Of a DNA stretch of 32,752 bases, positions 23,035 to 30,487 are shown in pieces. A program made the position numbers and the translations under genes. Position 1 is the first letter of the stretch, and every line of letters starts with the position of its first letter. The notes beneath the pieces are model-generated. The model saw only the letters and a list, made by a program, of their open reading frames with translations, did no database searches and was not told where the DNA came from. The stretch is taken from assembly GCA_035938395.1 (NCBI GenBank), contig DASZGY010000059.1, positions 1-32,752 on the forward strand, in the 5' to 3' direction. Source of the stretch: JALZAA01 sp035938395. GTDB taxonomy: Bacteria > Actinomycetota > Acidimicrobiia > IMCC26256 > JACDBD01.

Positions 23035-24434
23035 GGCTTCTCTTCACCTGCCACCGGGAGCACGAGCACGAACGTTGCCCCGCCTCCGGATGTCTCCTCG
23101 TACCAAACGCGCCCTCCGTTGGCCTCGACGAGGGCGCGCACGATCGCCAGACCCAGACCGGTGCCGCCACCGGGTGGGGCGCCGGCCGAGCGTGCGAACT
23201 CTTCGAAGATCTGCTCCCTCTCCTCGGCGGCAACGCCCTTTCCGTGGTCCACCACCCGGAGCTGGACGGTTGCATCGACCCTACGCCCGCGAATTTCGAT
23301 CGGTCTGTCCGCTCCACCATGAACGACGGCGTTCTCGAGCAGGTTCGACATCACCCGCTCGAGCATCCCCGGGTCGACCCACAGCGGCGGGGTCCTGACG
23401 TCGACATCGAGATCGATGTCTTGTGCGTTCCCGAGCGCGCCCAGTCGGTCAACCGCGGTCTGGACGAAGTCCGCGGCACTGATGGCCACCCGTTGAGGCG
23501 AGAGCCCGTCGGCACGGATACGACTCATCTCCAGGACGTTCCGGACCAGCCTCTCGAGCCGGGCCGACTCGGCGTAGGCGAGCTCGAGCATCTCTCGTCG
23601 ACCGGCTGCGTCGAGTTGAGAACCCGACATCAACAACGCTCCGGTGCTCGCCTTGATCGTCGCCAGCGGGGTACGCAGATCGTGGGTCATCGCAGTGAGA
23701 AACCCGGTACGCGACCTGATGATCTCGCCACGCACGCGAAGCTCCCGCGACTCCGTATCGAGGCGTATTCGCTCCAGGACCGACGCGAGACTGCTGACCA
23801 GAGCCTCGATCGTGCCCGACTCGACCGACGAGAACCGCCGAGCGCGCTCGAGCACGATCGACAGTCCCGGTGGCGACAGCGTCAGGGCACTGGTGCCTGC
23901 CACCTCGCCTCCGACCTGAATCTGCCCGTAGACCGACTCAACCCGGCAGGACGTCAGTTGGAAGAGCTCGACGAGGTCGCGGATCGCGGCTTCGAGCACG
24001 GGACCGGGATCGGCGCCGGTGGCCAACCTGTTCGTGAACCGCAACCGCAACTGAGCCTCTTGCTCACCGACCTCCGAACGGCTGCGGAGCTCGTTGAGGC
24101 GAGCCACCGTCGCCGCGACGGCCGTCGCAATGGCGACGAACACGAGCAACGCGACGAGCTCATCGGTGCGATCCACCCCGAACGAATGAATCGGTGGCGT
24201 GAAGTAGTACACGAGCGCGCCGAAGCTGGTCGCCGCCGCGACCAGTCCAGGTGCGTAGCCGAGTACCGCCATGGCAAAGGTCACGAGCAAGAGGACCGAC
24301 ACGGCGACAGCAAGATCCGCGCCGAGCGATGCGAGGACGCCCGTGCTGACGGCGACGGCAGCAGCCGCGGCTCCCACCCGCAACAAGGTGGGGGCAAGGC
24401 TTCCGAAACGACGACCCGTCCGAGACGCAGTCAT
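23031..24434 (-). CDS. Sensor histidine kinase with DUF4118-like membrane core
   Basis: A 467-residue kinase. Four N-terminal helices (about 15-110) carry LVYYFTPPIHSFGVDR, the counterpart of the KdpD FF-x-x-P-x-x-S motif. A GAF-like region (about 130-230) follows, then HisKA with His251 (THDLRTP) and HATPase with an N box (NLLENAVVH), DHGKGV and GTGLGLAIVRALVEANGG. It is KdpD-like but has neither the N-terminal ATPase-like domain nor the USP domain, so its input should differ from KdpD. ATG 24434 is preceded by AGGGG; an upstream start would add 13 non-conserved residues. It is paired with the regulator at 22330 through an ATGA overlap. Confidence 0.92.
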   Translation of the reverse strand: MTASRTGRRFGSLAPTLLRVGAAAAAVAVSTGVLASLGADLAVAVSVLLLVTFAMAVLGYAPGLVAAATSFGALVYYFTPPIHSFGVDRTDELVALLVFVAIATAVAATVARLNELRSRSEVGEQEAQLRLRFTNRLATGADPGPVLEAAIRDLVELFQLTSCRVESVYGQIQVGGEVAGTSALTLSPPGLSIVLERARRFSSVESGTIEALVSSLASVLERIRLDTESRELRVRGEIIRSRTGFLTAMTHDLRTPLATIKASTGALLMSGSQLDAAGRREMLELAYAESARLERLVRNVLEMSRIRADGLSPQRVAISAADFVQTAVDRLGALGNAQDIDLDVDVRTPPLWVDPGMLERVMSNLLENAVVHGGADRPIEIRGRRVDATVQLRVVDHGKGVAAEEREQIFEEFARSAGAPPGGGTGLGLAIVRALVEANGGRVWYEETSGGGATFVLVLPVAGEEKP

Positions 24435-24618
24435 GACTGGCCCCTGAGCCCGAGCAACCGACCATGGTCCCAAACCCGATGACGGTAGCGAAGGAAGCGA
24501 AGCCGGTTACGAACGGCCCGCGCGCGCGCCGAAGTCACGGAACCGTCAGCGGACAAGGAAGACCTGCAGCAAGACCTTGTAGCGTCGTGCACAGTCCGGC
24601 AGACCAGCAACGGGTGTC

Positions 24619-25038
24619 ATGGCTTCACAAACTCAGTACACCAAACAGCGGGCGCAGATTCTCGAGATCGTGACTGACCGGCTCGGGCCCGGGGAGGTCG
24701 TGATTGCCGTTCTTCCGTTCGCGTCCACGCCCAAGCGACCGAAGGGTCCAGAGGGCAAAGTACGCGAGGGTATTTACACGTCATACGGTCACTATCGCCC
24801 GCTCGTCGTGACCAGCCAGCGGCTCTTTGTCATCAACGCCGGCCGCACGCCGTTTCCGCGTGGTCTGCTCGCCGAGTTCCCCCTCGCCGGAGTCCGATTC
24901 GTCGATGTGGTCCCGGCCCGGTTCGGCCAGAGCCGAGTCCTCCTCGACCTCCCCGATCTCGGCACGGTGCCGTTCGACCTTGGTCGCTACGACGTCGCGG
25001 CCCTCTCGGAGTTGCGAGCCGCGGTGGGAGACCGGTAG
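24619..25038 (+). CDS. Small PH-like domain protein, function unknown
   Basis: A 139-residue soluble protein. The segment PLVVTSQRLFVINAG, then LAEFPLAGVRFVDVVPARFGQSRVLLDLPDLGTVPFDLGRYDV, has the strand pattern of bacterial PH-like (GRAM-type) domains, which often begin with a VTDRRL-like motif. There is no signal peptide or membrane helix. It is divergent from the histidine kinase at 23031, across 184 bases that contain GTCAC-N6-GTCAG at 24534-24549. The fold assignment is pattern-based and tentative, and no ligand can be named. Confidence 0.65.
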   Translation: MASQTQYTKQRAQILEIVTDRLGPGEVVIAVLPFASTPKRPKGPEGKVREGIYTSYGHYRPLVVTSQRLFVINAGRTPFPRGLLAEFPLAGVRFVDVVPARFGQSRVLLDLPDLGTVPFDLGRYDVAALSELRAAVGDR

Positions 25039-25049
25039 CGAAAATTCGG

Positions 25050-25122
25050 TGGGCCGCCGGGGAATCGAACCCCGGACCATCGGATTAAAAGTCCGTTGCT
25101 CTGCCAACTGAGCTAGCGGCCC
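25050..25122 (-). tRNA. tRNA-Lys (anticodon TTT)
   Basis: A 73-base cloverleaf on the minus strand. The acceptor stem is GGGCCGC/GCGGCCC, the D-arm has TAGCTCAGTTGGCAGAGC, the anticodon loop is CTTTTAA and the T-arm is CGGGGTTCGATTCCCCG. The 3' CCA is not encoded (ACCG follows the stem). Confidence 0.96.
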
Positions 25123-25161
25123 GGGCTCGATCGTAGGACGCCGCCGTGGCTCGCCCGATCG

Positions 25162-25617
25162 TCACGTCGTCGTCGGGGTTTCGAAGGTGACGCCGCACTT
25201 GTCCTCGAGATATGTGAACAACCGGGAGACGTCCCTGCCGGCCCGCTGTATGTCTCTGGCGAACCTCCTGACCGACTCCACGCTCGTGACGTCGAGCTTG
25301 ATGTTCCCGTTCGCGACCTTGTCGTAGAAGTTGCGGAGTCGTTTGAACGTGTTCTTCAGCGCTCTCGGCGCTTCCTTTTGGAGCTGCTTGATCAGATCGG
25401 CGAACCGCCGGTACGTGCTCTTGACGTCGGAGAAGCTCACGGTCGCGAGGTCGACGTTGCCGAGGTCCTGGATCTCGCCTTGGAGGCTCTGGGCGGTCGC
25501 GCAAAACGACGACGACTGCGTGGCCGTCCTCGTGGAGCCGGCCGACGCGACCTGGTACATCCCGAGGGTCATTGCCGCGACGAGGGCACCCGCGACCACG
25601 GTCCGGATCCGGTACAT
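25162..25617 (-). CDS. Secreted helical protein, function unknown
   Basis: A 151-residue protein with a signal peptide (MYRIRTVVAGALVAAMTLGM, cleavage near VASAGS). The mature part is mostly amphipathic helix (DVKSTYRRFADLIKQLQKEA, LKNTFKRLRNFYDKVANG) with two cysteines, one near each end of the mature chain (FCATAQ and DKCGVTF), likely disulfide-bonded. It ends in TPTTT. The ATG at 25617 has AGGGGA upstream. I do not recognise a named family; the helical make-up and signal peptide suggest an exported structural or binding protein. It lies alone between tRNA genes. Confidence 0.75.
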   Translation of the reverse strand: MYRIRTVVAGALVAAMTLGMYQVASAGSTRTATQSSSFCATAQSLQGEIQDLGNVDLATVSFSDVKSTYRRFADLIKQLQKEAPRALKNTFKRLRNFYDKVANGNIKLDVTSVESVRRFARDIQRAGRDVSRLFTYLEDKCGVTFETPTTT

Positions 25618-25711
25618 CCATTCCCCTGCCAGTCGAGACGTTTCGCACCATACTCACCGGACGGCGTGCGAATCGCCGCTGCTACGATGCGATGTTCCCG
25701 GTGGAGTCCGA

Positions 25712-25784
25712 GCCCCCATCGTCTAGCGGTCTAGGACGCCGCCCTTTCAAGGCGGTAGCGGGGATTCGAATTCCCCTGGGGGCA
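25712..25784 (+). tRNA. tRNA-Glu (anticodon TTC)
   Basis: A 73-base cloverleaf. The acceptor stem is GCCCCCA/TGGGGGC, the anticodon loop CTTTCAA is flanked by CCGCC/GGCGG, and the T-arm is GGGGATTCGAATTCCCC. It is the first of three tRNA genes in a row on the plus strand. Confidence 0.95.
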
Positions 25785-25822
25785 CAGGCGCCGGCGGCGC
25801 GAACGTCGGGCGTCGGCAGCAT

Positions 25823-25897
25823 GGTCCTGTGGTGCAGTCTGGTTAGCACGCCGCCCTGTCAAGGCGGAGCTCGCGGGTTCAAATCCCGTCAGGACCG
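25823..25897 (+). tRNA. tRNA-Asp (anticodon GTC)
   Basis: A 75-base cloverleaf. The acceptor stem is GGTCCTG/CAGGACC, the anticodon loop is CTGTCAA and the T-arm is GCGGGTTCAAATCCCGT. It lies 38 bases after tRNA-Glu. Confidence 0.95.
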
Positions 25898-25927
25898 CCG
25901 GTGGGTCGCCTGCGCGGCCCGCCTCCC

Positions 25928-26000
25928 GGCCGGGTAGCTCAGTCGGCAGAGCACACGCCTGAAAAGCGTGGGGTCGACGGATCGACGCCGTCCCCGGCCA
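25928..26000 (+). tRNA. tRNA-Phe (anticodon GAA)
   Basis: A 73-base cloverleaf. The acceptor stem is GGCCGGG/CCCGGCC, the D-arm has TAGCTCAGTCGGCAGAGC, the anticodon stem-loop is CACGC-CTGAAAA-GCGTG and the discriminator is A. It closes the Glu-Asp-Phe group. Confidence 0.94.
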
Positions 26001-26017
26001 CAACGACCCAGACAGCA

Positions 26018-26045
26018 AACGACCCGGGCCTGCGCCCGGGTCGTT
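26018..26045. terminator. 12-bp hairpin between the tRNA group and bldC
   Basis: AACGACCCGGGC (26018-26029) pairs perfectly with GCCCGGGTCGTT (26034-26045) around a 4-base loop. It lies 17 bases after tRNA-Phe and 20 bases beyond the bldC stop, so it can end both convergent transcripts. Confidence 0.85.
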
Positions 26046-26065
26046 GCAAAGAGGTGCCGCCGAAC

Positions 26066-26272
26066 TCAGAGCTCGGAGCCTTCCTCGACTTGCTCCAGGA
26101 ACCGGCGGATCTCCGATTCCCGGAAGCGCCGGTGGCCACCGAGGGTCCGGATGGCCGAGATCTTTCCGGCTCGTGCCCAGCGGGTGACCGTCTTGGGGTT
26201 GACCCTGAACATTGCGGCGACCTCTGACGGGGTCAACAGGGCCTCGTGGTCGGAACTCGCATCCATCGCCAT
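26066..26272 (-). CDS. bldC: BldC-type MerR-like DNA-binding protein
   Basis: A 68-residue protein that is one winged helix-turn-helix domain: LLTPSEVAAMFRVNPKTVTRWARAGKISAIRTLGGHRRFRESEI. This is the BldC signature. In Streptomyces this small protein binds direct repeats and controls entry into development. In non-developing lineages its role is not clear. ATG 26272 is chosen because AGGAG lies 6 bases upstream; the next in-frame ATG (26266) lacks this. As in Streptomyces, it sits beside purM-purF, here on the same strand. Confidence 0.92.
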   Translation of the reverse strand: MAMDASSDHEALLTPSEVAAMFRVNPKTVTRWARAGKISAIRTLGGHRRFRESEIRRFLEQVEEGSEL

Positions 26273-26282
26273 CGCTGGCTCC

Positions 26283-26387
26283 TCACTCCGTGTTCGCGTT
26301 CCCTACCCGTATGCGCTTCGGAGCCTCGGCGTCCTGGAGGCCCCACTTGTGCGACCTACCCGATTTGTCCGTGTCCGAATCGTGCAT
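26283..26387 (-). CDS. Possible 34-codon ORF just upstream of bldC
   Basis: ATG 26387 to TGA 26283 encodes 34 polar residues (starting MHDSDTDKSG, ending RVGNANTE). The stop lies 10 bases before bldC and forms part of its AGGAG site, which would couple translation. The ORF's own ribosome binding site is weak and I recognise no family. The rest of 26388-26491 has no feature I can support. Confidence 0.3.
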   Translation of the reverse strand: MHDSDTDKSGRSHKWGLQDAEAPKRIRVGNANTE

Positions 26388-26491
26388 TGAGGGTAGCCTG
26401 CGAAGTATCCAGGGGGGATAGCCCATCAGGACCAAATGTCCAGCGCGATGGGACTAGTTATTCGTCCCGATCTGTGCCCCCTCGGCCCTCG

Positions 26492-27544
26492 TCACCCCAT
26501 CTGGGCATGTCCGCGCCCGGACGTGATCTCACCGACGACCCACGCCTCGTGGCCGGTGGACTGGACCGCGTCGAGGGCGGGATCCACGGCGTCGCCCGGC
26601 ACGACCGCCAGCATCCCGAGCCCGAGGTTGAACACCTCTTCCATCTCCCGGTCGGTCACGGCCCCGGCGGCCTGGACCTCGGTGAAGATCCGCGGTCGCT
26701 CCCACGAATTCCGGCGCACGACCGCGTCGCAGTGGTCGGGAAGGACACGAGCGAGGTTCCCGACGATCCCTCCCCCGGTGACGTGGGCGTACGCGTGTAC
26801 GTCGACGTGGCCTCGTAGCTCGAGCATGGAGGGCGCGTACACGACGCTCGGGCGGAGCAGCTCGTCGGCGAGCGAGTGGCCGGCGCCTGCCCATGCCGGG
26901 CCGTCGAGATCTCGCCCGTCGACGTCGAGCAGCGCGCGGCGGGCGAGCGAGTAACCGTTGCTACGCAGGCCCCCGCTGGCGAACCCGACGACCGCGTCGC
27001 CGGGCTGCACGTCCGCGGGAAGCACCCGTGACCGCTCGACCACGCCGACGGCGAATCCGACGAGGTCGAACTCGCCGGGCTCCATGACGCCGCCGTGCTC
27101 GGACATCTCGCCGCCGAGCAGCGCGCACCCGGCTCGACGGCACCCGTCGGCGACACCCGAGACGATGTCGTCGATCGTCTCCGGGACGAGCTTGCCGACC
27201 GAGATGTAATCGAGGAAGAACAGTGGCTCGGCGCCGTTGGCGGCGACGTCGTCGACGGACATCGCGACGCAGTCGATCCCGATCGTGTCGTACCGGCCCG
27301 CGAGCTGGGCGACCACCGCCTTGGTGCCCACCCCGTCAGTGGACGCGATGAGCACGGGGTCGCGGAACCGGTCACCCGCGAACGCAAAGAGGCCACCGAA
27401 ACCGCCGACGTCGCCGATCACCTCGGGCCGGAACGTCGAGCGCACGTGCTCTTTGATCAGCTCGACGGCCTTCTCGCCGGCCGCCGCGTCGACGCCGGCG
27501 TCGGTGTAGGTGAGCGGGTCGCGCTCCCGGTCGCGCCGGGTCAC
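26492..27544 (-). CDS. purM: Phosphoribosylformylglycinamidine cyclo-ligase (AIR synthetase)
   Basis: A 350-residue enzyme that closes FGAM to AIR using ATP, the fifth step of purine synthesis. The PurM signature is complete: DVGGFGGLF, STDGVGTKAVVAQ, DCVAMSVDDVAANGAEPLFFLDY, LLGGEMSEHGGV, GFASGGLRSNGYSLAR, THVTGGGI-like HVTGGGIVGNLARVLP and the C-terminal MLAVVPGDAVD. The GTG start overlaps the purF stop as GTGA, so the two are translationally coupled. Length is normal for the family. Confidence 0.97.
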   Translation of the reverse strand: MTRRDRERDPLTYTDAGVDAAAGEKAVELIKEHVRSTFRPEVIGDVGGFGGLFAFAGDRFRDPVLIASTDGVGTKAVVAQLAGRYDTIGIDCVAMSVDDVAANGAEPLFFLDYISVGKLVPETIDDIVSGVADGCRRAGCALLGGEMSEHGGVMEPGEFDLVGFAVGVVERSRVLPADVQPGDAVVGFASGGLRSNGYSLARRALLDVDGRDLDGPAWAGAGHSLADELLRPSVVYAPSMLELRGHVDVHAYAHVTGGGIVGNLARVLPDHCDAVVRRNSWERPRIFTEVQAAGAVTDREMEEVFNLGLGMLAVVPGDAVDPALDAVQSTGHEAWVVGEITSGRGHAQMG

Positions 27545-29028
27545 GGCCCGATGCGGACGTTCGCCTCGGGTGCGGCGGGTGCCGGCGCGCGGACCTTCTC
27601 CTCCTCGAGGGCAAGTTTGGTGTCGGCGTCCGGCACGGGGACGGGGTACTCGCCGCTGAGGCAGGCGGTGCAGAACGATTCGGCGTTGGACCCGGTGGCG
27701 GCCACGAGCCGGTCGAGGTCGAGGTAGGCGAGCGAGTCGACCCCGAGGTACTCGCGGACCTCACCGACCTGGAGGTCGGCGGCGAGGAGCTCGGGGCGGC
27801 GGCCGGTGTCCATGCCGTAGAAGCACGGCCACCGGTACGGCGGTGAGGTCACGCGCAGGTGCACCTCCGCCGCGCCGGCCTCGCGCAGCATGCGGGTGAG
27901 CGTGAGCTGCGTGGTGCCGCGGACGATGGAGTCGTCGACGACCACCAGGCGCTTTCCGGTGATGTTCTCCCGGATCGGGTTCAGCTTGAGCCGGACGCCG
28001 GCGGCGCGCGTCTCGGGTGTCGGCGCGATGAACGTGCGGCCGATGTAGCGGTTCTTCACGACGCCGTCCCCGTAGGGGATGCCGGACGCGCGCGCGAAGC
28101 CCTGCGCGGCGGGGATGCCGGACTCCGGCACCGGCATGACCATGTCGGCCTGGACCGGAGCCTGGCGGGCGAGCTCCTCGCCCATGCGCTGGCGCGCCGC
28201 GTGCACGCTCTGTCCGTACAGGTTGGTGTCCGGGCGCGAGAAGTACACGAACTCGAACAGGCACAGTTTCGGGGTCGGTTCGGCGAAGTGGTGCGAGCGG
28301 AGTCCCGACGCGTCGATGGCCACCATCTCGCCCGGCTCGACGTCGCGGACGTAGTGCGCGCCGACGATGTCGAGCGCCGCGCTCTCGCTGGCGAGGACCC
28401 ACCCGCCCGCGATGCGGCCGAGCGCGAGCGGCCAGAAGCCGTGCGGGTCGCGCACCCCGATGAGCCGGGCGTCGTCCATGAGGACGAAGGAGAAACCGCC
28501 TTCGAGGCGCGGGAGCACCTTCTCGAGCGCGACCTCGAGGTCGCGCCCGTCGGAGCGCGGCGAGGGCGAATACTCCTGGGCGACCAGCTCGGCCACCAGG
28601 GCCGAGTCGGTCGTCGAGTCGAGATCGAACTCGGGCGCGGTCATGCCGGGGAGCATCCCGACGGTCTCCGCCAACTGCACGGTGTTCGTGAGGTTGCCGT
28701 TGTGGCCGAGGGCGAAGCCGGCGTCGCCGACGGAACGGTAGACGGGCTGGGCGTTGCGCCAGCTGCTCGACCCCGTCGTGGAGTAGCGGTTGTGACCGAT
28801 GGCGAGGTGGCCGTCGAGGGGGGCGAGGCGGCGCTCGTCGAACACCTGGGTCACGAGGCCCATGTCCTTGACGACGGTGATCGTCTCGCCGTCGCTGACG
28901 GCGATGCCCGCCGACTCCTGGCCCCGGTGCTGGAGCGCGAACAGGCCCAGATAGGCGAGGTGGGCCACCGGTTGCCCGGGGGCATAGACGCCGAAGACTC
29001 CGCACGCGTGACCGAGACGCTGCTCCAT
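27541..29028 (-). CDS. purF: Amidophosphoribosyltransferase
   Basis: A 495-residue enzyme that makes 5-phosphoribosylamine from PRPP and glutamine, the first committed step of purine synthesis. An eight-residue propeptide (MEQRLGHA) precedes the catalytic Cys9 (CGVFGVY). The class II glutaminase domain follows with ALQHRGQESAGIA, GHNRYSTTGSS and GHNGNL. The phosphoribosyltransferase domain has VVVDDSIVRGTT. A C-terminal CFYGMDTG and CLSGEYP pattern fits the Fe-S type of enzyme. The start at ATG 29028 gives the expected propeptide length. It faces cysC across a 50-base divergent gap. Confidence 0.97.
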   Translation of the reverse strand: MEQRLGHACGVFGVYAPGQPVAHLAYLGLFALQHRGQESAGIAVSDGETITVVKDMGLVTQVFDERRLAPLDGHLAIGHNRYSTTGSSSWRNAQPVYRSVGDAGFALGHNGNLTNTVQLAETVGMLPGMTAPEFDLDSTTDSALVAELVAQEYSPSPRSDGRDLEVALEKVLPRLEGGFSFVLMDDARLIGVRDPHGFWPLALGRIAGGWVLASESAALDIVGAHYVRDVEPGEMVAIDASGLRSHHFAEPTPKLCLFEFVYFSRPDTNLYGQSVHAARQRMGEELARQAPVQADMVMPVPESGIPAAQGFARASGIPYGDGVVKNRYIGRTFIAPTPETRAAGVRLKLNPIRENITGKRLVVVDDSIVRGTTQLTLTRMLREAGAAEVHLRVTSPPYRWPCFYGMDTGRRPELLAADLQVGEVREYLGVDSLAYLDLDRLVAATGSNAESFCTACLSGEYPVPVPDADTKLALEEEKVRAPAPAAPEANVRIGP

Positions 29029-29078
29029 CTCGCTACAAGTATGCCGTACGGATGTTCACCCTCCGGTAACTTCCATTC

Positions 29079-29645
29079 GTGGCGAACACGGGCTTCTGCT
29101 TGTGGTTCACGGGGCTGTCGGGGTCGGGGAAGAGCACGATCGCCGCCGCCGTGTCGGACGAGCTCCGCCGGCGTGGACATCGCGTCGAGCTGCTCGACGG
29201 CGACGAGGTGCGCGAGAACCTGTCCGCCGGCCTCGGGTTCTCGAAGGCCGATCGCGACACGAACATCCGCCGCATCGGCTGGGTCGCGGCGCTGCTGGCC
29301 CGCAACGGGGTCGTGGCGGTGACGGCGGCGATCTCGCCGTACCGCTCGGTGCGCGACGAGATCCGTGGATCTATCGACCGCTTCGTCGAGGTCTACGTCG
29401 ACACGCCGATCGAGGTCTGCGAGGAGCGCGACGTCAAGGGTCTGTACGAGAGGGCGCGTGCGGGTGAGATCCCCGAGTTCACCGGCGTCTCGGATCCATA
29501 TGAACCGCCGACGGCGCCCGAGGTGCGGGTCGTCACGCACGATCGCGACGTGTCGGCGTCGGCCGCCCAGGTGATCGAGTACCTCGAAGGTGTCGGCTTG
29601 ACGGGCCCGGCCCCCCGCGCCGAAGCGGCGGAAGCGCGCTCGTGA
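29079..29645 (+). CDS. cysC: Adenylylsulfate (APS) kinase
   Basis: A 188-residue kinase that phosphorylates APS to PAPS in sulfate activation. The P-loop is GLSGSGKST (12-20). VELLDGDEVRENLSAGLGFSKADRDTNIRRIGWVA is the APS-binding and lid region, followed by AAISPYRSVRD and VYVDTPIEVCEERDVKGLYERARAGEIPEFTGVSDPYEPP, all typical. It is a stand-alone kinase with no sulfurylase fused. GTG 29079 begins right at the family start. Its stop overlaps the next gene's GTG as GTGA. No other sulfate genes are in the window. Confidence 0.95.
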   Translation: MANTGFCLWFTGLSGSGKSTIAAAVSDELRRRGHRVELLDGDEVRENLSAGLGFSKADRDTNIRRIGWVAALLARNGVVAVTAAISPYRSVRDEIRGSIDRFVEVYVDTPIEVCEERDVKGLYERARAGEIPEFTGVSDPYEPPTAPEVRVVTHDRDVSASAAQVIEYLEGVGLTGPAPRAEAAEARS

Positions 29646-30487
29646 TCGACTTGCACAGCCACTCGACGATGTCGGACGGGACCGACTCGCCGGCACGGGT
29701 CGTCCAGCTGGCGGGTGAGGCAGGGCTGTCGGCGTTGGCGCTCACCGACCACGACACCCTCGACCATGTGCCGGAGGCTCGCGCCGCCGCCGGCGCGTAC
29801 CCGCTGCGGCTGGTCCCGGGCTGCGAGATCTCCTGCGAGCTCGCCGGTCGAGCTCCCGGGACGATGCACCTGCTCGTGTTCTTCGTCGACGACGCCCGGG
29901 GCGAGCTGTGCGACCGGCTCGCCGAGCTCCAGGGGGCGCGCAACGAGCGCAACGTGCAGATCGTTGAAGCGCTGAACGAGCACGGCGTCCCGATCACCGT
30001 GGAGGCTGTACTCGCCAAGGCGGGGCCCGGCTCGGTCGGCCGGCCGCACATCGCGCGCGTCCTGATGGAGGAAGGCCACGTCGCATCGATTCAGGAGGCG
30101 TTCGACGAGTGGCTGGGCAAGGGCCGTCCGGCGTACTTCGAGCGCGACCGCCTCGGCCCCGAGGACGCCATCGACCTGACGCACGCCTCGGGCGGGGTCT
30201 GCGCGATCGCGCACCCCGGATCGCTGGGGCTGGCGGACGACGCGCTGGACGAGTTCGTGGGCTCGCTCGCCGGTACCGGGCTCGACGGCCTCGAATGCGA
30301 GTACGGCGCGTACCTGCCCGAGGAGCGCGCGCCGTTCCATGAGCTGGCGGCGCGCTACGGGCTCGCGCCGACCGGAGGATCCGACTACCACGGCGAGAAC
30401 AAGCCGGGCCTGTCGGTCGGGACCGGGCGGGGCGACCTGCGCGTGCCGGACGAGTACCTGGACGGGTTGGAGGCGCGCCGGCGCTAA
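29642..30487 (+). CDS. PHP-domain phosphoesterase (TrpH/YciV, RNase AM-like)
   Basis: A 281-residue metal-dependent phosphoesterase. The PHP motifs are DLHSHST (His5, His7), LTDHDTLDHV, PGCEIS, GRPHIARVL, AIAHPGSLG and GGSDYHGENKPG. Members act as 5'-3' exonucleases on short RNA or as 3',5'-nucleotide bisphosphatases. The latter activity could clear PAP made downstream of APS kinase, which would fit the coupling to cysC; this is inference. The TAA stop interlocks with the TAG of the convergent purL in a shared CTAA. Confidence 0.9.
   Translation: MIDLHSHSTMSDGTDSPARVVQLAGEAGLSALALTDHDTLDHVPEARAAAGAYPLRLVPGCEISCELAGRAPGTMHLLVFFVDDARGELCDRLAELQGARNERNVQIVEALNEHGVPITVEAVLAKAGPGSVGRPHIARVLMEEGHVASIQEAFDEWLGKGRPAYFERDRLGPEDAIDLTHASGGVCAIAHPGSLGLADDALDEFVGSLAGTGLDGLECEYGAYLPEERAPFHELAARYGLAPTGGSDYHGENKPGLSVGTGRGDLRVPDEYLDGLEARRR

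Noticed and set aside
25050..26000. tRNA genes as an attachment site for an integrated element
   Set aside because: No integrase, no displaced tRNA 3' end repeated nearby, and no change in composition around the tRNAs.
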